DNA from: a virus
Direction: 5' to 3' (one strand)
Length of the DNA: 61,945 bases
IMG/VR virus record: IMGVR_UViG_3300020474_001671
Location: 1-61,945 of that record
Part shown: positions 53,907 to 59,947 of the stretch, one piece after another
How positions within the stretch are numbered: position 1 is the first letter of the stretch
Layout: every line of letters begins with the position of its first letter
Made by a program: the position numbers and the translations under genes
Notes under the pieces: model-generated
The model's database searches: none
The model's input: only the letters and a program-made list of their open reading frames with translations
What the model was told of the DNA's origin: nothing

Positions 53907-55577
53907 ATGAAAATAGCAATCGTTGGTCCGGGCATTATGCCAATTCCACCTACAGGGTGGGGTGCAGTTGAGATTCTTATTTGGGATCAAAAACTAGCTC
54001 TTGAAAAATTAGGTCATGAAGTATCAATTGTAAACACTCCTAAACCAATTGAGATACTGCAGCAATTGCATGAAATTAATCCTGATTTTGTTCATGTTCA
54101 GTATGATGATTTTGTTGAATTAGTTCCTTACATCAGATATCCGTATGCAATTACAAGTCATTTTGGATATCTAGAGCAACCAAACAAATGGGATTACTAT
54201 GGTCCTAGGGTAGCAGAGAAATTTGCACAGATAAAACCAAACGTATTTTGTTTGTCTGAAGGCATCAAGAATGTCTATCAAAACATAATGAAGTTTGATG
54301 AATCTAAATTATCTGTTACTCCAAATGGGGTAAATGTTGATCTTTTTAGAAGAACTGATACTCCGAAGTATCCAGATAGATCTTTGTGTCTTGCAAAGGT
54401 TGATTACAGGAAGAGGCAATGTTTCTTTCAGGGCATTAGTAGTCTTTACTATGCTGGTAATGTTGTAGATGAAAGATTTGATCAATCCAAAAACTATCTT
54501 GGTGAGTGGGAAAAGCAATATCTTTATGATAATCTCACTGACTATGGTAACCTTGTGCTTCTTTCTGATGGAGAGGCACATCCATTAGTATGTACAGAAG
54601 CACTAACTGCAGGTTTGGGTGTGGTTGTAAGTCAGTATGCAACTGCAAATCTTGATCTAAGTAGGGAATTTATCACTGTTATTCCGGAGGACAAAATTGG
54701 TGATCTTGAGTATGTTGAAAAATGTATTATAGAAAATAGAGAGTACTCTGTTAAGAATAGAGATGAGATAATCGAATACTCAAAACAATTTGATTGGGTC
54801 GAGGTTGTCAAGAATCACTATGTTCCAAATATGGAAAAGATTATCAGGAATACATGTAATAAAGTTGCTATTTGTTTTATTGGAACAGGTAAGTATATTA
54901 ATTTTCTTCCGAATTATTATCAACATATTGAAGAGCATTTTCTACCTAACTCCGAAAAAACATTCTTAGTGTTTACGGATGGGGAATTAGAAGGAGTTCC
55001 AGATAACGTGATTCAATATCATCAGAATCATTTAGATTGGCCATTTATTACTCTCAAAAGATTTGAGATTCTAAATCAAGCAAGACAAGATATCATGAAA
55101 AATGATTGGTTCGTTTTTATTGATGCTGATGCTTTAGTGAAAAGTGATATCACTGAAGATGAATTTTTTGATTATGATAAATCTTTCTTTGGAGTGCATC
55201 ATCCATGTCATTTTCTTGGTATGAAACCACATGATGAGTATCCTGGTGCGTTTGAGACAAACCCAAAATGCCGAGCTTCTATTTCAAAGGGTGATGATAC
55301 TTCAACTTATTGGCAAGGATGTTTGTGGGGTGGAAAAGTTCCTGATGTTTTACAGTTAATTGATGAATTGCAAACAAGAACTGAAAATGATTTAAAAGAT
55401 GATATAATTGCAGTATGGCATGACGAGAGTCATTTAAATAAATTTTTTATTGAAAATAAAGAGAGGGTAAATACCCTTTCACCCTCATATGCATATCCCG
55501 AAGATTTTTCTTCACAGTGTAAATTTGATTCAAAAATAGTGCATTTATCAAAAAATAATTCAAAGTATCATGTATAA
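53907..55577 (+). CDS. GT4-GT6 glycosyltransferase fusion
   Basis: A 556-residue protein. Residues 1 to about 312 are GT4-like (GT-B fold): VGPGIMPIPPTGWGAVE, VTPNGVNVDLF and EAHPLVCTEAL with the family E-x7-E. From about 318 the sequence is GT6-like (ABO blood-group family): TLKRFEIL, the metal motif DAD near 405, GVHHPCHFL, TYWQGCLWGG and WHDESHLNKFF near 504. A GT6 gene has been described in cyanophage P-SSM2; I recall no description of this fusion. The two domains would add two sugars in turn. Confidence 0.88.
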   Translation: MKIAIVGPGIMPIPPTGWGAVEILIWDQKLALEKLGHEVSIVNTPKPIEILQQLHEINPDFVHVQYDDFVELVPYIRYPYAITSHFGYLEQPNKWDYYGPRVAEKFAQIKPNVFCLSEGIKNVYQNIMKFDESKLSVTPNGVNVDLFRRTDTPKYPDRSLCLAKVDYRKRQCFFQGISSLYYAGNVVDERFDQSKNYLGEWEKQYLYDNLTDYGNLVLLSDGEAHPLVCTEALTAGLGVVVSQYATANLDLSREFITVIPEDKIGDLEYVEKCIIENREYSVKNRDEIIEYSKQFDWVEVVKNHYVPNMEKIIRNTCNKVAICFIGTGKYINFLPNYYQHIEEHFLPNSEKTFLVFTDGELEGVPDNVIQYHQNHLDWPFITLKRFEILNQARQDIMKNDWFVFIDADALVKSDITEDEFFDYDKSFFGVHHPCHFLGMKPHDEYPGAFETNPKCRASISKGDDTSTYWQGCLWGGKVPDVLQLIDELQTRTENDLKDDIIAVWHDESHLNKFFIENKERVNTLSPSYAYPEDFSSQCKFDSKIVHLSKNNSKYHV

Positions 55578-55824
55578 AATATTTTTTAATGTAAGATGTT
55601 TTTTATGGTCTATTGCTGCAGAAATAGAATATAAACTTTATCCATGGAAATCTAAAGAACCTCCTTCTTGGGCAATATCAAGATATAATGTCGATCATGG
55701 TATAATTGATGAGTATGAAAATAATATGTATTTTGGTTGGATAAAATCTTTAGAAGAGAAGATGAGTGGAATTGATGATAGATTAGAACATCTAAAAAAT
55801 GAAGTTGATGAGATTAAAAAATGA
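55570..55824 (+). CDS. Small coiled-coil protein of the glycan block
   Basis: An 84-residue protein with a hydrophobic start (IFFNVRCFLWSIAAEIEY), a Trp/Pro-rich middle and a terminal heptad helix (LEEKMSGIDDRLEHLKNEVDEI). It overlaps the transferase before by 8 bases and the next gene by 4. It may tether enzymes to the membrane; unknown. Confidence 0.55.
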   Translation: MYKIFFNVRCFLWSIAAEIEYKLYPWKSKEPPSWAISRYNVDHGIIDEYENNMYFGWIKSLEEKMSGIDDRLEHLKNEVDEIKK

Positions 55825-56669
55825 AAATCGCAATCTTGGGATCTGCTGGACAGATCGGTGCTTATCTAGAAGAATATTTAAAAGAGAAGGGGCATGATGT
55901 AATTGGTGTTGATATAGTTGAAGGTCCGCAGAATGATCTTCGTGTAACACCAAACATTTATGTTGAAGGCATTATAAAGAATGCTGACTTTGTATTCTTC
56001 CTTGCTTTTGATGTTGGTGGATCTCATTACCTCAAAAAGTATCAGCATACTTTCCAGTTCATCAACAATAATACACGTATGATGGCAAATACTTTTGCCT
56101 TACTTGAGAAGTATAACAAGAGATTCGTTTTTGCATCATCTCAAATGAGTAATATGAGTTACTCTCCTTATGGAGTGATGAAGAGAGTTGGTGAACTTCA
56201 TACTACAGCATTGAAAGGACTTATAGTGAAGTTCTGGAATGTGTATGGTATCGAAAAAGATATGGAGAAGGCTCATGTGATCACTGACTTCATCCGTAGG
56301 GGATTTGAGGAGGGTGAATTTGAGATGATGACTGACGGCACTGAAGAACGTCAGTTTCTTTATGCTGAGGACTGTTGTGAGGCATTAGAGACTGTGATGG
56401 AGAACTTTACCGACTTCAAACCAGAAGATCCTCTTCATGTTACTTCCTTCAGTTCTACTTCAATTAAAGATATTGCCTCAATCATTCAGGGGCAATTTAA
56501 TTTGATTGGTAAGACCGTAAATATTAAACCTGGTCTTGCAAAAGATAGTGTTCAGATGGATAAACGAAACGAAGCAGATACTTATATTACTGGATGGTGG
56601 ATGCCTAAAACTACTATAGATAGAGGGATTGCAAAAGTTTTTGAGGATATGAAAGGTGATTGGATTTAA
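55821..56669 (+). CDS. NAD-dependent epimerase/dehydratase
   Basis: A 282-residue SDR: GSAGQIGAYL (cofactor loop), FFLAFDVGGSHYL, FASSQMSNMSYSPYGVMK with catalytic Tyr and Lys, FWNVYG, RQFLYAEDC. The substrate is unknown, probably a nucleotide sugar. The usual second Gly-rich context is weaker than in the two other SDRs. Confidence 0.78.
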   Translation: MKIAILGSAGQIGAYLEEYLKEKGHDVIGVDIVEGPQNDLRVTPNIYVEGIIKNADFVFFLAFDVGGSHYLKKYQHTFQFINNNTRMMANTFALLEKYNKRFVFASSQMSNMSYSPYGVMKRVGELHTTALKGLIVKFWNVYGIEKDMEKAHVITDFIRRGFEEGEFEMMTDGTEERQFLYAEDCCEALETVMENFTDFKPEDPLHVTSFSSTSIKDIASIIQGQFNLIGKTVNIKPGLAKDSVQMDKRNEADTYITGWWMPKTTIDRGIAKVFEDMKGDWI

Positions 56670-57507
56670 TCATATAGGAACTATTGGAAGGTTTGGTAAT
56701 CAGATGTTTCAGTATGCGGCACTCAAAGGTATTGCCGCAAATCGAAAGTTTGAATATACCATTCCTCCAGAGAACTCACAAGTTCAAATTGATAATTATG
56801 GATTAATAGAAGCATTTGAACTTACCCACAATAAAAATATTGGATGGATTGAAACTGAAAATATAATTCAGGAAAATCATTTTCATTTTGATGAGGATAT
56901 ATTTAATAAGTGTCCTGACAAAGTAAGTGTTTATGGATTTTTTCAAACAGAAAAATATTTCAAACATATTGAAGACGAAGTTCGTAAAGATTTTACTTTC
57001 AAAAGTAATTGGTTAGATCCTTGTAAAGAGTTTCGTAGTCAGATGGGAGAAGAAGTTATCTTCCTTCATGTTCGTCGTGGTGATCCTGGTCTTACTGATA
57101 AGAGAGGATTTAAGTGGGCATATGTAAACCTTGCACATCAACATCCTGTGCAACCTCTTGAGTATTATGAGAAGGCACTTGCAGAGTTTGATGAAAGTAT
57201 TCCTGTAGTTGTGTTTTCAGATTCGATTGAGTGGTGTAAGGAGCAAGAGTTCTTTCAGAATGATCGATTCATGTTCTCTGAACCAGAAGATACTCATTCA
57301 GATGGTGCATTAGTTCCTTATCTTGATATGTGCTTGATGTCTTTATGTGATCATGCTATTATTGCTAATAGTTCTATGAGTTGGTGGGGTGCATGGTTGA
57401 TTCAAAATCCAAACAAAAAAGTAATTGCACCAAGCATATGGTTTGGTTCTGATTATGCCGACAAAGATACAAAAGATTTATATTGTGAGAATTGGAAGGT
57501 TATCTAA
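56656..57507 (+). CDS. Alpha-1,2-fucosyltransferase-like GT11
   Basis: A 283-residue GT11 enzyme: GRFGNQMFQYAAL near the start, HVRRGD (GDP-fucose binding, about 132-137) and HAIIANSSMSWWGAWL. It would add fucose or a similar GDP-sugar in alpha-1,2 linkage. The GTG start at 56656 overlaps the previous gene by 14 bases; no better ATG lies before the first motif. Confidence 0.9.
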   Translation: MIGFNHIGTIGRFGNQMFQYAALKGIAANRKFEYTIPPENSQVQIDNYGLIEAFELTHNKNIGWIETENIIQENHFHFDEDIFNKCPDKVSVYGFFQTEKYFKHIEDEVRKDFTFKSNWLDPCKEFRSQMGEEVIFLHVRRGDPGLTDKRGFKWAYVNLAHQHPVQPLEYYEKALAEFDESIPVVVFSDSIEWCKEQEFFQNDRFMFSEPEDTHSDGALVPYLDMCLMSLCDHAIIANSSMSWWGAWLIQNPNKKVIAPSIWFGSDYADKDTKDLYCENWKVI

Positions 57508-58298
57508 TGGATAGAAATAAGGCACTTTATAAACTTAAAAGACTTCCTCCCATATATTATCTAAATCTGGATGAGCAACCAGAAAGAAAAGAATATATGG
57601 AAGAGCAATTTAAGTATTGGGAGATTGAGAATTATACTCGTATCTCTGCATACGATGGTAGGGACGGTAGAGACCTCGGAGACATTCTCAAAGGAAGATA
57701 TCCTGATAGTATGACTTCTGGTGAAGTAGGATGCACTACGTCCCATCTGAAAGCAATGGTAGAGTTTCTTAAAACAGATGCTCCATGTGCATTGATGATG
57801 GAAGATGATTGTGATATTTCTACTGTATCTTATTGGCCTTTTGAATGGAAAAATTTCTATGCAAAAGTTCCTTATGACTATGATGTAATTCAACTTGCAG
57901 TTATTAATACGGCATCAGTTCATTTACAAATGCATAAAAGATTTGTAAATGATTTTTCAACAGCATGTTATATGATTACCCGTCGTCATGCACAAAAACT
58001 AATTGACCTTCATATAAGAGGAGATAAGTATAAGATTGATAATGGAGTTAAACCAAGAGCAGTTGCTGATGATCTGATTTATAATTCTGGAAATACTTTT
58101 ACTATTCCTTTGTTCTTATACAAACTTGAACTTGGTTCTTCAATTCATGATGAGCATATTGAAGTTTTTCATAAGTCAAGTTATGAAGGTCTTTGGAATT
58201 TTTGGAAAACACAAGCAAACCAAATTGAAGATTGGGATGCACTATTTGACTATGACCCATACTTTAATCGGTTGCCTCCTGGGTTTGAAGGGAAATAA
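57507..58298 (+). CDS. GT25-type glycosyltransferase
   Basis: A 263-residue protein: IYYLNLDEQPERKEYM, SGEVGCTTSHLKAMVEFL and LMMEDDCDIS (metal acidic cluster) match glycosyltransferase family 25 of lipopolysaccharide synthesis. The ATG overlaps the upstream stop by one base. It ends the glycan block before a terminator. Confidence 0.88.
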   Translation: MDRNKALYKLKRLPPIYYLNLDEQPERKEYMEEQFKYWEIENYTRISAYDGRDGRDLGDILKGRYPDSMTSGEVGCTTSHLKAMVEFLKTDAPCALMMEDDCDISTVSYWPFEWKNFYAKVPYDYDVIQLAVINTASVHLQMHKRFVNDFSTACYMITRRHAQKLIDLHIRGDKYKIDNGVKPRAVADDLIYNSGNTFTIPLFLYKLELGSSIHDEHIEVFHKSSYEGLWNFWKTQANQIEDWDALFDYDPYFNRLPPGFEGK

Positions 58299-58303
58299 CA
58301 CAG

Positions 58304-58330
58304 AGAGGGGCTTGACCCCTCTTTATTTTT
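58304..58330 (+). terminator. Intrinsic terminator closing the glycan block
   Basis: AGAGGGG (58304-58310) with CCCCTCT (58316-58322), loop CTTGA, then a T-rich tract. The loop contains the start of the next -35 element. Confidence 0.88.
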
Positions 58331-58340
58331 GCTATATAAT
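58312..58340 (+). promoter_or_regulatory. Early promoter with -35 in the terminator loop
   Basis: TTGACC (58312-58317), 17 bp, TATAAT (58335-58340). It drives the hli gene at 58368. Confidence 0.8.
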
Positions 58341-58367
58341 ACTGTAATGTTTCTTCACAAAACTCAA

Positions 58368-58586
58368 ATGACTGTAACAACAGAAGACGGTGGACGCACA
58401 AACATGTGGGCCACTGAACCTCGCATGTATGTTGATCCATCTTATACTGAGGCATATGGTCTTGAGACATATGCAGAACGTGCAGAGAAACTCAATGGTC
58501 GCACAGCAATGATTGGATTTGCTTTTGCACTAGTTTCTTATGCCACGACTGGTAGTGTGTTCTTTTTCGGACTTTTTGGTTTTTGA
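58368..58586 (+). CDS. hli: High-light-inducible protein (Hli), long form
   Basis: A 72-residue single-helix protein of the Hli/chlorophyll-binding type: ERAEKLNGRTAMIGFAFALVSYATTG with Glu, Asn-Gly-Arg and a Gly-containing membrane helix. It protects photosystems from excess light during infection. An ATG at 58347 coincides with the expected transcript start, so 58368 (MTVTTEDGG) is used. The acidic N-terminal extension differs from the short hli at 59437. Confidence 0.9.
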   Translation: MTVTTEDGGRTNMWATEPRMYVDPSYTEAYGLETYAERAEKLNGRTAMIGFAFALVSYATTGSVFFFGLFGF

Positions 58587-58590
58587 GCAC

Positions 58591-58619
58591 TTGACAATGT
58601 ATCAAATTTTGTTTACAAT
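58591..58619 (+). promoter_or_regulatory. Promoter before ferredoxin
   Basis: TTGACA (58591-58596), 17 bp, TACAAT (58614-58619), overlapping a possible small gene. It would drive petF. Confidence 0.65.
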
Positions 58620-58683
58620 AACTAGTATTGCCTTCCTTGTGTTGTTGGCATACTCTGTAGAAAACCTTTCCGAAACTTACTAA
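58597..58683 (+). CDS. Membrane peptide, 28 residues
   Basis: [24 protein letters not shown]..., one membrane helix, stop overlapping the ferredoxin ATG by one base. The start lies directly after TTGACA, so if the internal promoter is used this peptide is only made from upstream transcripts. It resembles tiny photosystem subunits in size only. Confidence 0.4.
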   Translation: MYQILFTITSIAFLVLLAYSVENLSETY

Positions 58684-58976
58684 TGGATTTTAATGTTACC
58701 TTCCGCACTCCTGATGGAGATGAAACCACAGTTAAATGTGCGGATGACCAATACCTTCTTGATGCTGCCGAGGATGGTGGTGTTGATATGAACTACTCTT
58801 GCCGTGCCGGTGCTTGTTCATCTTGTGCAGGTAAGATTGTATCTGGTACAGTAGACCAAAGTGATCAATCATTCTTGGATGACGATCAAATGGAAGAAGG
58901 ATATGTGCTCACTTGTGTTGCATATCCAACTTCTGATGTTATAATTGAAACTGAACAAGAAGAAAATCTTTACTGA
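58683..58976 (+). CDS. petF: Plant-type [2Fe-2S] ferredoxin
   Basis: A 97-residue ferredoxin with CRAGACSSC (C-x4-C-x2-C) at about residues 40-48 and the fourth Cys in LTCVAYP. Length and fold fit cyanobacterial PetF. It carries electrons from photosystem I, or may feed reductive enzymes during infection. Ferredoxin is known in cyanophages. Confidence 0.93.
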   Translation: MDFNVTFRTPDGDETTVKCADDQYLLDAAEDGGVDMNYSCRAGACSSCAGKIVSGTVDQSDQSFLDDDQMEEGYVLTCVAYPTSDVIIETEQEENLY

Positions 58977-59299
58977 TGCACGGAAGTCTTGAACCAGAAG
59001 ATCGAGTAATGGATACTCCATCTGTTTATGAACAAGTTTCTTCTCTTGCCCAAAAATATGGGTGGGAAGAAGGTGATAACATTGTAGTTGAAATGGCAGG
59101 AACTCAAGTTTCTGGTATTGATGTAGGTGAAGTCTATAATAAGAAATGGCAATCACCTATCGGAACACGTAAGTATAACAAAGAGGCATTCATTGTTATC
59201 AAAAATCTCTCAAGAGATTCCTTTGAGTCTTCTAAACCTATGGATAGAGAACACAAACCTCAACATCCATATGAACCAGTTAGTAAAACAAATGCCTGA
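58976..59299 (+). CDS. Hypothetical protein, 107 residues
   Basis: A polar protein ([13 protein letters not shown]...), probably a mixed fold with KYGWEEGDNIVVEM and a basic tail. Overlaps ferredoxin by one base. No family is recognised. Confidence 0.6.
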   Translation: MHGSLEPEDRVMDTPSVYEQVSSLAQKYGWEEGDNIVVEMAGTQVSGIDVGEVYNKKWQSPIGTRKYNKEAFIVIKNLSRDSFESSKPMDREHKPQHPYEPVSKTNA

Positions 59300-59462
59300 T
59301 CCAAATCAACTCTATGATGATATGGAGAGACTAAATGCCCTATACGAAGAACTCTGCTGGGCACATGATGATGAATTAGTATTCACTCATGAAAATGGTA
59401 GAGTCATTATTTACAACAAAACACAAGAGGAAAAAAATGAACGAAAGATCAGAACGTATTAA
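59292..59462 (+). CDS. Small acidic protein before hli
   Basis: A 56-residue protein (MPDPNQLYDDMERLNALYEEL), helical with a strand pair (DELVFTHENGRVIIYN). It overlaps the gene before by 8 bases and the short hli by 26. Function unknown. Confidence 0.6.
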   Translation: MPDPNQLYDDMERLNALYEELCWAHDDELVFTHENGRVIIYNKTQEEKNERKIRTY

Positions 59463-59544
59463 TGGATGGGCAGCAATGATTGGCGTCATTGCCGCAATGG
59501 GATCATATGCAACAACAGGTCAACTGATTCCTGGAGTATGGTAA
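59437..59544 (+). CDS. hli: High-light-inducible protein (Hli), short form
   Basis: A 35-residue protein: ERINGWAAMIGVIAAMGSYATTG, the Hli core with one membrane helix. It lacks an N-terminal extension. GAGG about 6 bases before the ATG. It probably stabilises photosystem components with the longer Hli. Confidence 0.88.
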   Translation: MNERSERINGWAAMIGVIAAMGSYATTGQLIPGVW

Positions 59545-59545
59545 A

Positions 59546-59671
59546 ATGATATTATTAGCAACCTTCATGTTGGGTGCTTTTATAATTCATTCCGTATTCT
59601 CTGAAGATATTGATGATGACGATGATAAGGGTGGTGGTATGTTGATACCAGCACAAATCCCAATTCAATAG
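59546..59671 (+). CDS. Membrane peptide with Asp-rich tail
   Basis: A 41-residue protein: a hydrophobic start (MILLATFMLGAFIIHSVF), then EDIDDDDDKGGG and a Pro/Ile tail. It starts one base after the hli stop. A coupled micro-protein of unknown role. Confidence 0.5.
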   Translation: MILLATFMLGAFIIHSVFSEDIDDDDDKGGGMLIPAQIPIQ

Positions 59672-59680
59672 AAGACAAAA

Positions 59681-59715
59681 AAGACTTTACTCTATATACT
59701 GAGTAGAGTCTTTTT
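59681..59715 (+). terminator. Intrinsic terminator after the hli unit
   Basis: A long stem, AAGACTTTACTC (59681-59692) with GAGTAGAGTCTT (59701-59712), one G-T pair, 8-base loop, T5. Confidence 0.85.
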
Positions 59716-59721
59716 AATATA

Positions 59722-59883
59722 ATGCCAAGTAATCAATTGAATAAGGATGAAATGATATGTCATGTTCTTAAACTCAAGCATGAGGTTGATGGAGAATCAA
59801 AAAATGTATGGCAAGGAGAAAAGGATTTAGTTCATAAATATCTCAATAAAGTACTGGATAAAATTCAAGAATATCGATATTGA
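59722..59883 (+). CDS. Small conserved-type hypothetical protein
   Basis: A 53-residue protein (MPSNQLNKDE...), basic and helical. I associate this start with a short protein common in cyanophages, from memory only. Its ATG overlaps a TATAAT-like sequence, so it probably relies on read-through. Confidence 0.55.
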   Translation: MPSNQLNKDEMICHVLKLKHEVDGESKNVWQGEKDLVHKYLNKVLDKIQEYRY

Positions 59884-59887
59884 TTAT

Positions 59888-59922
59888 TTGACAATTTGTC
59901 TTTCTGGGAATATAATAAATAT
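59888..59922 (+). promoter_or_regulatory. Overlapping early and late promoters
   Basis: TTGACA (59888-59893), 17 bp, TATAAT (59911-59916). The late-type AATAAATA runs through the same bases (TATAATAAATAT). It drives the large fibre-like gene. Confidence 0.7.
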
Positions 59923-59947
59923 CTATACATAAGGATTTGTAATAATA

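Noticed and set aside
59718-59723. TATAAT after the hli terminator as a seventh terminator-promoter overlay
   Set aside because: The hexamer 17 bp upstream is TATACT, not a -35, so it does not fit the pattern.
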